From assembly GCA_020438525.1 (NCBI GenBank), contig JAGQUL010000125.1:1-23021 (forward strand): a stretch of 23,021 nucleotides of DNA, written 5' to 3'. The DNA comes from Thermoleophilia bacterium (GTDB taxonomy: Bacteria; Actinomycetota; Thermoleophilia; Gaiellales; SKUG01). The position numbers and the translations under genes were made by a program. This document shows, piece after piece, positions 1-6,905 of this stretch. Positions within the stretch are counted from its first letter, which is position 1. Each line of letters begins with the position of its first letter. Below the pieces are notes generated by a model. The model had not been told where the DNA came from, made no database searches, and was given only the letters and a program-made list of their open reading frames with translations.

Positions 1-25
1 GTCGGTTCAAATCCGACAGAGGGCT
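1..25 (+). tRNA. tRNA gene, 3' end only (cut by window edge)
   Basis: Bases 1-5 (gtcgg) and 13-17 (ccgac) form a perfect 5-bp T stem around the 7-base loop ttcaaat. Bases 18-24 (agagggc) fit the 3' strand of the acceptor stem and base 25 (t) the discriminator; CCA is not encoded. The anticodon lies outside the window, so the isotype cannot be read. A U discriminator and a 5' GCC acceptor would suit Thr or Gly, but this is a guess. The position next to an integrase makes it the probable attachment gene of the element that follows. Confidence 0.85.
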
Positions 26-1292
26 TACACGAAAACCCCCGCTCAGGCGGGTGTTTTTCCTCGCTGTCAGGCGGCTCGAATTCGCTGCGGGGCAAAATAG
101 GGCAAGAAACGCGCAACTCTGCGCGACGCGCGTCCGTGATTCGCTCGTGGGCGGGTCGGCGATCGGTCGCGTCGAACTCGGCGATGACGTGGCCGTAGGT
201 GTTGAGCGTCATGGTGGCGGAGTGGCCAGCATTGGCGGCGACCTCGACAATGCTGCTGCCTTCGTGGATCAGCAGGCTCACGAACGAATGGCGCAGGTCG
301 TAGGGCCGTGGGCCTTGGTCGGTGCCGTTCATCGCGCGCCAGCCGCGTTGGGGCTTGCCATTGACGCGGCGTTCGATGTAGCGCCCGAGCCCAGCCTCGA
401 GGCAGGTGCGTTGGAACACGCGGCTGGTCCAGTTCTTCCAGTCCTCGGTTCGCCACGTCCCGCCGTTGGGCCGAGGGAAGATCAGGTCGTCGTCGGTGTC
501 GCATTCGCTCGCGGCGCGCCACGCGCGCAGATCGTCGGCCAACGGCGCGAGCAGCCGAACCGATCGCACCTTGCCCGTCTTGGTGTCCTTGTGGCGTCCG
601 TCGCTGATCGCGCCCTCGACGAGGATCGACTTGGTAGCGACATGCTTCCAGCGCAGCGCGAGCGCCTCGCCAGGTCGGAGGCCCGCGTAGGCGAGCACGG
701 AGATCAGGGTCGCATCGCTCAACTTGTCGTCGCGCAGCAGGATCGCGCGGAGCTTCTCGACCGTGGCGGGGGCCATCACGGTTGCTTGGCGCTTGTTCTT
801 GTTGGCGGGCTTGCGGATCTTGCGTACGGGGTTGTCGGGGATGCGATTCCACTCGACTGCGCGCTGGAGCACGCCTTGTAGGAGCGTCAGGCATTTCTTG
901 ATCGCCTCGGTGCCGACGCCGTCGGCCGAGAGGTCGGTCGCGAACTGCTGGATCAGTTGCGGATCGGCGTAGAGGCGGCGGAGCGAGTGTCCGCCGAGTG
1001 GTTCGAGAATGTGCCGGTCCCACACGCCCGCGTAGGACTTGCGTGTCTCGGGGCTGAGGTGGTCCTTTGCGTAGCTTGAGAACCATTCGCGTCCGAACTC
1101 GGCGAGCGATACGCGGCCGCCGTCGAAGGAGATCAGGTCGCCCGTCTGCTTGCGGTTGCGAACCTCAAGCTCCCACTTCTCGGCGTCGGCTTTGCGATCG
1201 AAGCGGCGCGATCGGTGGCGTCCCGATTCGTCGACCCAGCGCACCGCGTAGGCGCTGCGAGCGTTCTTGCGTTGCACCTTGTGGATGCTCAT
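1..1292 (-). CDS. int: Tyrosine recombinase (phage-type integrase), 3' end beyond window
   Basis: Site-specific recombinase expected to integrate and excise the element at the tRNA. The visible 430 codons comprise an N-terminal Arm-type/AP2-like region (about 1-60), a SAM-like core-binding domain (about 62-160) and the catalytic domain. Catalytic residues seen are Arg206 in AYAGLRPGEALALRW, a lysine in the beta-hairpin near 238-241, Tyr331-x-x-Arg334 in PYDLRHSF (Tyr replacing the first His of HxxR, a common variant), His357 in AGHS and the nucleophile Tyr366 in NTYGH. The start ATG at 1292 follows AGAGGA and lies 13 bases after the excisionase-like gene, suggesting one operon. There is no stop codon down to base 3: the frame runs through the terminator and antisense to the tRNA T arm, ending in GFEP. 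The true C-terminus is therefore outside the window. Confidence 0.93.
   Translation of the reverse strand, partial: MSIHKVQRKNARSAYAVRWVDESGRHRSRRFDRKADAEKWELEVRNRKQTGDLISFDGGRVSLAEFGREWFSSYAKDHLSPETRKSYAGVWDRHILEPLGGHSLRRLYADPQLIQQFATDLSADGVGTEAIKKCLTLLQGVLQRAVEWNRIPDNPVRKIRKPANKNKRQATVMAPATVEKLRAILLRDDKLSDATLISVLAYAGLRPGEALALRWKHVATKSILVEGAISDGRHKDTKTGKVRSVRLLAPLADDLRAWRAASECDTDDDLIFPRPNGGTWRTEDWKNWTSRVFQRTCLEAGLGRYIERRVNGKPQRGWRAMNGTDQGPRPYDLRHSFVSLLIHEGSSIVEVAANAGHSATMTLNTYGHVIAEFDATDRRPAHERITDARRAELRVSCPILPRSEFEPPDSEEKHPPERGFSCKPSVGFEP
32..58 (+). terminator. Rho-independent terminator after the tRNA, bidirectional
   Basis: Arms cccgc (38-42) and gcggg (47-51) enclose the loop tcag. After one C/T mismatch the helix continues with A/T pairs (32-36 with 53-57), giving a T run for the plus strand and a matching T run on the minus strand. 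It would end the tRNA transcript and could also act on the leftward integrase transcript, although the integrase reading frame continues through it. Confidence 0.8.
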
Positions 1293-1305
1293 GCGTGTGA
1301 TCCTC

Positions 1306-1626
1306 TCATTGCTCGTCGAGTAGCTCGCGCAGTCCGCCGATCGCGGGCGGGCGTCGCAGACGCCTGCGCCCGCCGCGCGGGTCGGCGAACGGGACAGTGG
1401 GGTCAGTCGGCGTCACGAGATTGCCGCGATACCAGGCCGCCATATCTTCGGGTGCGATGCGCAACCGGCTGCATAGCTTCATCGCAGGCAGTTCCCCACG
1501 CTCGATCGCGCGTCGGATGCTCTTCTCCGACAAGCCGCACATCTGCGCAACCTCTGGAATCGTCAGCAGGCGCATCGCCAGCAACGCGTCAGGTGTTGGC
1601 GGCTGCTCGGGATCGGGTGCGGTCAT
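1306..1626 (-). CDS. Excisionase-like small HTH protein (MerR/Xis family)
   Basis: A 106-residue protein with a single helix-turn-helix of the excisionase/MerR type at about residues 20-65: LLTIPEVAQMCGLSEKSIRR, then ERGELPAMKLCSRLRI and the closing DMAAWY. These proteins bind DNA near att sites and steer the integrase toward excision, or repress the operon. The C-terminus is arginine-rich. I chose ATG 1626 because GAAGGAC lies about 7 bases upstream and the HTH begins soon after. The open frame continues upstream to 1938, but that stretch is unlike the family. The stop is 13 bases before the integrase start, so the two are probably co-transcribed. A 21-bp palindrome lies about 105 bases upstream. 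The role as excisionase is inferred from family and position. Confidence 0.8.
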   Translation of the reverse strand: MTAPDPEQPPTPDALLAMRLLTIPEVAQMCGLSEKSIRRAIERGELPAMKLCSRLRIAPEDMAAWYRGNLVTPTDPTVPFADPRGGRRRLRRPPAIGGLRELLDEQ

Positions 1627-1731
1627 GGGGGGGTCCTTCGGACGTGGAGCGTCGCGAAGGCTGCGCGTGGCGAGAAAGGCAGTCAGGGCCTCGCTTAGGG
1701 CGAGGGGCGAGCAGGAGCACAGCTGACCGCA

Positions 1732-1752
1732 GCCGATGTCAATGACATCGGC
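1732..1752. promoter_or_regulatory. 21-bp perfect palindrome, probable operator of xis-int
   Basis: Arms GCCGATGTCA and TGACATCGGC flank a single central A without mismatch. On the minus strand the right part reads ATTGACAT and so includes the -35-like hexamer TTGACA facing the xis gene. A TGTGCT sequence 15 bases further could serve as -10. An operator overlapping a -35 box is the simplest reading. The region 1627-1804 has no other gene that I support. Confidence 0.55.
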
Positions 1753-1804
1753 ACGAAGTGACGCATACTTGAGGCTCTCTGGGCGCCACAGATTGATGGA
1801 GCGG

Positions 1805-2008
1805 TCACGCCGCCGGTAGCCGAAGCTGTCCGGCGCTCGGCCGGGCAGTCCGCGGAGTGATCTCCGCGTCGCGCATGAAGCGAACGCGCATGAGCACCAG
1901 CTTGCCATCGTCGCCGTGCGCGACGACGTGTGGGACACGCTTGATGATGCTGCGGTAGGTGGGGTGTACCTGCATCCACTGCTCGTAGGTGAGTTCGATC
2001 TGCTGCAT
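1805..2008 (-). CDS. Small protein of unknown function (67 aa)
   Basis: I do not recognise this family. The product starts MQQIELTYEQWMQVHPTYRS and has a mixed helical N-terminal part, a central segment with KLVLMRVRF, and an Ala/Pro/Arg tail. There is no signal peptide or membrane segment. I chose ATG 2008 because GGGAG stands 6 bases upstream; the in-frame ATG at 2023 lacks a ribosome binding site. It lies between the SSB gene (77 bases upstream) and the excisionase-like gene, on the same strand, so a role in replication, transfer or control of the element is likely but unproven. Confidence 0.6.
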   Translation of the reverse strand: MQQIELTYEQWMQVHPTYRSIIKRVPHVVAHGDDGKLVLMRVRFMRDAEITPRTARPSAGQLRLPAA

Positions 2009-2048
2009 GTCGGGCTCCCGCATCGCGGCTTGTTGTCAGGAGGTGGCT

Positions 2049-2077
2049 GGGGCGACCGGCCGTGCGCCGGTCGCCCC
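2049..2077 (-). terminator. Strong GC hairpin after ssb
   Basis: A perfect 12-bp stem (2049-2060 with 2066-2077) closes a 5-base loop cgtgc in the gap between the SSB stop and the next gene. There is no T run on the minus strand, so it would be a U-less terminator or an mRNA-stabilising or attenuating hairpin between the two genes. Confidence 0.5.
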
Positions 2078-2085
2078 TGTGCGCG

Positions 2086-2460
2086 TCAGGCGACGGCCTC
2101 CTCGGCTTCGGGCTGCTCGGTCGGCTGCTCGCCCTCGTCGACGACGAGGCCGCCGTTCAGGACCGCGACGTAGCTTGCGACGACGACCTGGCGGTACTGC
2201 TTGGCTGCGCTCTTGCCGTTGGCGGTCCAACTCTCGGAGCGGATGTAGCCGCGCACCTCGACCTCGGTCTTCTCGGTGGGGCGGTCGTTGGCGATGTTCG
2301 CCTCCTCGCCGAAGGCCTTGATCTCGACGAAGTTCAGCCCGCCAAGGTCGCCGTTGCGGCACGCCACGGTGAACAGCGCGATCAGGTCCTTGCCGGCGGA
2401 GCCCGGCGCGATGATGCGCGGCTGGCGCGGCAGGGTTCCCTTGAGTACGACGTGGTTCAT
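2086..2460 (-). CDS. ssb: Single-stranded DNA-binding protein, element-encoded
   Basis: A 124-residue OB-fold SSB. It begins MNHVVLKGTLPRQPRI, then the core strands LIALFTVACRNG, NFVEIKAFGEEANIAND and TEVEVRGYIRSESWTANGK, where the Trp and the RGYIRSESW pattern are typical. It would coat single-stranded DNA during conjugative transfer or rolling-circle replication of the element. AAGGAG lies 8 bases before ATG 2460. Length is shorter than chromosomal actinobacterial SSBs. The tail is acidic (QPEAEEAVA) but lacks the DDDIPF-type tip that recruits chromosomal partners, which is often lost in plasmid or element SSBs. A structured leader lies upstream (2508-2618). Confidence 0.88.
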   Translation of the reverse strand: MNHVVLKGTLPRQPRIIAPGSAGKDLIALFTVACRNGDLGGLNFVEIKAFGEEANIANDRPTEKTEVEVRGYIRSESWTANGKSAAKQYRQVVVASYVAVLNGGLVVDEGEQPTEQPEAEEAVA

Positions 2461-2507
2461 GGTGTTCGCTCCTTGGGGTGTGTGGTGGGTTGCTTCGCCG
2501 AACTCAC

Positions 2508-2618
2508 CGCCGGTTTCCGACCCCGGGCGCGTAGGCCAAGTCGGTGGACGACCCTTGGGTGGGACGCCGCCCGGAGGGCTTCAGGCTTTGGCCTACCGGC
2601 AAGGGGGAGTGACCGGCG
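2508..2618 (-). other. Nested inverted repeats in the ssb leader: structured RNA or oriT-like DNA
   Basis: The outer stem is CGCCGGT (2508-2514) with ACCGGCG (2612-2618). The inner stem is GTAGGCCAA (2531-2539) with TTGGCCTAC (2588-2596), 9 bp perfect. Inside it are two small hairpins, ACCCTTGGGT (2551-2560) and GCCC-gga-GGGC (2569-2579). This gives a two-branch fold about 50 bases upstream of the ssb start on the minus strand. It could be an mRNA leader controlling ssb or a DNA structure used in transfer; the sequence alone does not decide. Confidence 0.4.
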
Positions 2619-2972
2619 AAGTTCATAGGCACGGCAACAGCCACTTCCCAGGGAGCAAGCGCCAGCACGTCGCGCTCCTCGAGTCTGCATCCACGAACTC
2701 GGCGCGCGTGGACCGAGTAGCGATCGAAGGGACCGCCAAGAGTCCCGTAGATCGCCGCTGCACGATGCTCAATGCCGCACGAACCTGAGCTATCGACCGC
2801 CTCGGCCGAAGCCGTCGTGGTATCGGGTATGCGCTTGCCGCAACCGATCAGTCTCAACGCGGTGCCGATCGCCGAGCGCTGTGTCGCGAATCCGTCCCTC
2901 GCCCGTCTCGCTGCATCAGAGCGGGCGGATCGCCGTCGCGCTCGCGCGGTGGTGATCCGACCGCAACCGGGG

Positions 2973-3024
2973 TCCGGGGTGGAACCCCGGAATGCGGGGG
3001 GATCAACGGTGGCCCCGCCCCCGC
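2973..3024 (-). terminator. Two GC hairpins directly after the relaxase gene
   Basis: Going leftward from the relaxase stop at 3041 there is a 7-bp stem GCGGGGG (2994-3000) with CCCCCGC (3018-3024). Next comes an 8-bp perfect stem TCCGGGGT (2973-2980) with ACCCCGGA (2984-2991) and a 3-base loop. No T run follows. The position fits transcription termination or 3' end protection of the relaxase mRNA. Confidence 0.45.
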
Positions 3025-3040
3025 TCCGCCTGGTCGTAGC

Positions 3041-6000
3041 TCAGCGTTCGCGGCTGATGCCGCGTCCGTGGCCGGGGCGCATGTGCGCGAGGTCGGGTAC
3101 GCGGTCTGGAGCGAATTTGTGCTCGCGGTCGGAGCGGCCGAGTTGGTCTCGGGCGCGCGTGACGTCTGCGCAGGTCCGGTCGAATGCGAGATATTGCTTG
3201 TAGTCGCTGCGGCTGTCGGGTTCGCGCCCGAGCGCTGTGTCTTGGTCGGTGACCCTGTGTTCGTGGCGGTAGGTCTCGATCGCGCGCGCCGCGCGCTCCC
3301 ACGCCTGCGCGTGGTGCTGATCGGCGGGCCGTTCGCCGATCACGCGGGTCAAGTAGCGCTGCGGTCGGCGCACGCGCTGCTCGATCGAGTGCGTGCGTAG
3401 CTCGTCGCGCTGGCAGGTTAGGTCGTTGACACGCTGCTCGCGCTCGGCAAGTTCGGTGCCATGTTCGCGCTTCCAGGCTTTGGGTGCGTCCGGCCGTTTC
3501 GCCAGCTCGTTGTACTTGGCGGCGAGCCGATTGCCCTCCAGTTCGTACTGGTCGCGCTGCTGGGTGAAGCGGTCGTGGCGTTCGCGAGCGTCGCGCAGCT
3601 GCTCGCGCTGCCACGGCCGCGCCTGCTCCAGATCACGCTCGGCGTCGGCGACGCGTTCCTCGGCCCACCGATAGCTGTGGCGGAGTCGATCGTGCTCGCC
3701 TCGTACCTGTGCCATTTCGCGCTCGAGCTGCCCCGGATAGGAGGCCCGTAGCTGATCGTGAGAGGCGGCGGCGCGTACCAGTTCGTGTTCGAGTTCGGCG
3801 AGTCGCGTCGCCGATCCGTCGCGTTGTGTGGCGGGGAATTCGACGGCGAGCGCTCGCTCTGGCTGCTCGCGATAGTCGAGGCTGGGCAGCTGCGTGCGCG
3901 ATTCGTCCATCTGCTTGGCCAGGCGCTGCCATCGTTCGCCGTCGCTGCCGTCGGTGCCGAGCACCTCGCGGCTGGTGTACAGGTCGTGGCGCTCGCGCAG
4001 GCGCGTGCCACCCACATACGCCGACTCCCGGCTCAGCGTTGGCCCACCCGTCAACTCGGCAGTACGCGTGCGCGTATCGCCCTGGGCTGGATAGACGTGG
4101 CTGGCATAGTCGAGCCGCAACCCTAGGCAACGATCAAGATCGACCTCGACGACTCGCGGCTCGCGGCGCGGCTCCTCGACCCGCACCCACGCCTTGTTGT
4201 GTTCCTGCGAGACGCGCTCGACCACTCCGTTCGTGCCGTTTTCCACGCGCCGCTCGCCTTCGTTGCGGTACGCCTTCTGGCGGAACGTCACCTGATCGCC
4301 TGCATGCAGCTGGTAATCGCGATCAGGAGATTTCACCCCGCGCTCGCCAAGCTCGCCCGCTTCGCGGCGCTTGGCCTGAGCGAGCATGTTCACCGCGTCC
4401 ACGTCCGGGTTGCATGAGTGCACCACCAGCAGCGTGTCGCCGATCGCGTGCTCGTGCCGCCACACGTTCCAATCGTCGACCATCCGCTGCATCGCCTCGC
4501 GGTGCGTGTCGAGCAAGTGCGCCGCCTCGTGCTCGTGCAGCAGGCCCAACGCCTCGCCCGCGTTGCCGTCGCGCAGCAGGTTCTGAAAGTCCTTGACCCA
4601 CTGGTGGGGCGTGCGGTGGATCTCGTCAAGTTCGGACACCCGCACCGCGTCGAGACCCAGCAGGCGCGGGAGCATCCCACCTGCGCCGATTGCCGACAGC
4701 TGCGCGGGGTCGCCGACCAATCCGAGCTTGCAGCCGGTCTGCTCGACGATCCGCATCAGGCTCGCGAGGCGATGGGTGTCGACCATCCCCGCTTCGTCGA
4801 CGAGCACGACCGTGCGCCTGTCGATGTCGATCAGGCCCATCTCATATCGCGCGGCGAGCTGGTTGATCGTCATGGACAGCGCGTTCGCTTGTCCGCCAAG
4901 GCGCTGCGCGGTCGCGCCCTGAGTCGCGACGGCGATCACCCGCCACCCATCAGCCTGGTAGGCCTCCGACGCAGCGCGGATCACCGCACCCTTGCCCGTA
5001 CCAGCGCGCCCAATCAGCGCAGCAACCCTGGCGTCGCCGCACAACGCGTCGACCGCAGCGACTTGTTCAGGGGTGAGCTGCGCGCCGATCGCGGCCTGCG
5101 CGCCAACGATTCCCGCACCGATCGCGCGTCGATCGACCGGCGTCGCGGCCGGCGTGCGCTCGGCGACCTCGAGCACGTAGCGCTCCATCTCGCGAATGGA
5201 GCGAGTCGTCACCCGATCATCGGCCAAAGCGATCAACACACCACGCTCCTGCAGCTCGCCGACCACCTGCATCGCGTCGATCGGTGTGAGGCGGCCAGCG
5301 CCCGCCTCGTAGGCCATCGCGCGAAGCTCGCGCGTACGCACTGTCGCCCCCTGGGCGGCGACCCGTTCGACAAGCTCCTGCGCAACCAGCTCGCGCGCCG
5401 TGCGTGTGTCCAGCTGCATCGAGCGCCCCCACACCTCGCTCGCCGCCGCCGCGTCGAAGCCGTGCTCAGCAGCCACCGCTCGCCAGTACGGCTCGATCTC
5501 AGCAACCGTCTCCGGCCCTTTGCGCTCACGACTCTTGATCGCAAGGTCCGCGATCTCGCTGTCGACCGGCAGTCGTCCGTAGCGCGCCACGAACTCAGCG
5601 CGCGCGGCCTCGACCTCGCGCGTTCGACCCGAAAGTCGTTCGCACACTTCGCCCGGCACACCCTCGATTTCGAAGTAGCGTCCCTGCTTGCCGGTGCCGT
5701 GCTCGATCTCAAGGCCCAGCTCGATCAGACCCTTGGCAAGCTCGGCGCGAAAGTACGCGCCGCCTTCGCGCCCTGAGCGCACCCACGCCGCCTGGTTCGG
5801 CGTCACCAGCTTCCCATCGGAGCGCTCAACGCCGACCACCACGCAATGCACATGTAGGTGCGGATCCGGCACGTCCGCAGCTCGCGCTCGCCGCGCGGTG
5901 TGATGCACAAAGTACGCCGCAGCCACGCCCCGCGCCGACTCCCACACGCGCTCGCCGGTCTCGGTTCGACGCTGCACGCACGCGGTGGTCAGCGCCATGT

Positions 6001-6421
6001 ATCGCACCGTCTGCTCGGCCGCCGCACGCGTCGCCTGCTCGATCGCCGCGCGCCGCTCCGGGGTGCTCTGCGCCCACAGCACGCTCACGCTCTTGGGCAC
6101 ACCCATCGTGAGGTCGTGGCTGTTGACGACTCCGTTCGCGCCAGGCCGGCGGAGCTGCTCGCCCGTGTCAGCGCGCTGGCCGCGTAGCGCCCGTGCGAGC
6201 GCATCGCGCGTAACGACCGCATCGGGCTCGACGCCCAGCGCCGCGAGCGCGGACGGATCGCCGCGCCACAAGCCCGCAGCATCGCTCGCACCTTCGGCGG
6301 CACCGGTGTAGTAGTCGCCGCGCTGCGCCTGCCATGCCTCGCGCTCGTCTTCAGCGCGCCCGGTCAGGTAACCGGAGTAGTCTCCGGCCTGCAGCGACCC
6401 GATCTTGCGCACTGTCAGCAC
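3041..6421 (-). CDS. MobF-family conjugative relaxase-helicase (TrwC/TraI type)
   Basis: Nicks oriT, stays covalently bound to the DNA end and unwinds the strand for transfer. It has 1126 residues. The N-terminal relaxase domain has candidate nucleophiles Tyr15/Tyr18 and Tyr37-Tyr38, the conserved DLTMGVPKSVSVLWA at 103-117, and the metal-binding triad HLHVH at 188-192. A RecD-like helicase follows: Walker A GRAGTGKG 471-478, Walker B DEAG 542-545, GDPAQL 570-575, and a motif VI equivalent HVYPAQGDT near 775-783, where Pro replaces the usual Lys/Ser. From about 870 on it is a long charged coiled coil. The start is GTG 6421 (MLTVRKIG); GTG 6412 is an alternative. TTGACA lies at 6451-6446, close to the start. 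No coupling protein neighbours it, so transfer would depend on another element's machinery. Confidence 0.93.
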   Translation of the reverse strand: MLTVRKIGSLQAGDYSGYLTGRAEDEREAWQAQRGDYYTGAAEGASDAAGLWRGDPSALAALGVEPDAVVTRDALARALRGQRADTGEQLRRPGANGVVNSHDLTMGVPKSVSVLWAQSTPERRAAIEQATRAAAEQTVRYMALTTACVQRRTETGERVWESARGVAAAYFVHHTARRARAADVPDPHLHVHCVVVGVERSDGKLVTPNQAAWVRSGREGGAYFRAELAKGLIELGLEIEHGTGKQGRYFEIEGVPGEVCERLSGRTREVEAARAEFVARYGRLPVDSEIADLAIKSRERKGPETVAEIEPYWRAVAAEHGFDAAAASEVWGRSMQLDTRTARELVAQELVERVAAQGATVRTRELRAMAYEAGAGRLTPIDAMQVVGELQERGVLIALADDRVTTRSIREMERYVLEVAERTPAATPVDRRAIGAGIVGAQAAIGAQLTPEQVAAVDALCGDARVAALIGRAGTGKGAVIRAASEAYQADGWRVIAVATQGATAQRLGGQANALSMTINQLAARYEMGLIDIDRRTVVLVDEAGMVDTHRLASLMRIVEQTGCKLGLVGDPAQLSAIGAGGMLPRLLGLDAVRVSELDEIHRTPHQWVKDFQNLLRDGNAGEALGLLHEHEAAHLLDTHREAMQRMVDDWNVWRHEHAIGDTLLVVHSCNPDVDAVNMLAQAKRREAGELGERGVKSPDRDYQLHAGDQVTFRQKAYRNEGERRVENGTNGVVERVSQEHNKAWVRVEEPRREPRVVEVDLDRCLGLRLDYASHVYPAQGDTRTRTAELTGGPTLSRESAYVGGTRLRERHDLYTSREVLGTDGSDGERWQRLAKQMDESRTQLPSLDYREQPERALAVEFPATQRDGSATRLAELEHELVRAAASHDQLRASYPGQLEREMAQVRGEHDRLRHSYRWAEERVADAERDLEQARPWQREQLRDARERHDRFTQQRDQYELEGNRLAAKYNELAKRPDAPKAWKREHGTELAEREQRVNDLTCQRDELRTHSIEQRVRRPQRYLTRVIGERPADQHHAQAWERAARAIETYRHEHRVTDQDTALGREPDSRSDYKQYLAFDRTCADVTRARDQLGRSDREHKFAPDRVPDLAHMRPGHGRGISRER

Positions 6422-6905
6422 GGTACACTCGCATGTCAGTCAACATGTCAATCCCCAGCGTAGCGTGCAATTGACCTGCCCCCAAGACTGTCAGTCTGTT
6501 TGGTCTGCAAGGGAAGGAGAGGGGCGAGGGATGCGGATGTCAGTGGCGGCAAGGCGCGATGTGATTCGAATGACATATCGAGAGAGGCGTCCTGTGAATC
6601 AGGTCGCGATCGTGCAGAGCGGATCGGAGCGGTGAAAAGGAAGGGCGGGTCGGGTGTGCTGGCGAGGGAGGGTACCGTAGGGTATGCAGTCCGCACCACT
6701 GGATTGTCTTGCGCACCGGCCGAACAGGCCGATCCGCTGCATGGCATCCCTTCCCGCCACCTGGCGGAAACGAGGCGCTTACAACGCGTGGACCAGAATC
6801 AGGGGCGCAGGTCAGCGGCGGCGCCGGAGTCGGAGGCGAGCGGATGGACGATTGGTGCGGCGCCGGGCATCGCGCCACGATACTCGACCCCCGCGTTCGT
6901 GACCG
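6422..6905. other. 484-bp gap upstream of the relaxase: repeat-rich, candidate oriT and element border
   Basis: No gene is supported here. The first 160 bases hold four ATGTCA/TGACAT hexamers (6433, 6445, 6537, 6571) and a 13-bp palindrome AGACTG-T-CAGTCT (6485-6497). Farther right are CCGCCA-cc-TGGCGG (6754-6767) and CGGCC-gaaca-GGCCG near 6720. The stretch 6640-6905 shows nothing else and is where the border of the mobilization module may lie. I found no copy of the tRNA 3' end in it. Confidence 0.5.
6432..6497. promoter_or_regulatory. Relaxase promoter/oriT candidate with direct and inverted repeats
   Basis: CATGTCA occurs at 6432-6438 and 6444-6450, exactly 12 bases apart. The second copy reads ATTGACAT on the minus strand, which contains the -35 hexamer TTGACA (6451-6446). 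TGTACC (6427-6422) is an 18-base-spaced but weak -10. AGACTG-T-CAGTCT follows at 6485-6497. MobF relaxases commonly act on an oriT just upstream of their own gene, which is why oriT is considered. Confidence 0.45.

Larger units (their letters stand above)
2461..3040. other. 580-bp gap between ssb and relaxase: structured leader plus hairpins, no convincing gene
   Basis: The longest minus-strand frame here (117 codons, ending at 2504) has no recognisable family and no good ribosome binding site, so I do not call it. Two features stand out: nested inverted repeats next to ssb (2508-2618) and two GC hairpins next to the relaxase stop (2973-3024). The part between them, about 2640-2960, holds nothing I can name. 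Confidence 0.5.
1..6640. mobile_element. tRNA-associated integrative mobilizable element (right border undefined)
   Basis: A tRNA 3' end is followed at once by a leftward integrase, an excisionase-like HTH gene, a small unknown gene, an SSB and a MobF relaxase, all on the minus strand. This is the gene content of an integrative mobilizable element or of one end of an ICE. No VirD4/TraG-type coupling protein or VirB-type gene is present in the window. The attachment core should recur as a direct repeat of the tRNA 3' end at the far side. I searched by eye to 23,021 and found none, so the given end is only the end of the relaxase upstream region. The element may extend well beyond it. Confidence 0.7.

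Noticed and set aside
67..1086. 339-residue minus-strand open frame
   Set aside because: It is out of frame with the integrase, which has all catalytic motifs; the product is Arg/Pro-rich with no family pattern.
2573..2583. gagggctt shared with the tRNA acceptor end
   Set aside because: Only eight bases match, inside the ssb leader structure, with no T arm.
2504..2857. 117-codon minus-strand frame upstream of ssb
   Set aside because: No ribosome binding site or family pattern; it overlaps the nested inverted repeats, which better explain the region.
6531..6635. 34-codon plus-strand frame with purine-rich upstream sequence
   Set aside because: The ribosome binding site spacing is too long, the peptide has no recognisable features, and it lies within the repeat-rich relaxase upstream region.
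6765..6800. Possible attR: ggcgcttacaa resembles gggcttacac next to the tRNA
   Set aside because: The match is short and gapped and the T-arm sequence is absent, so it is most likely chance.
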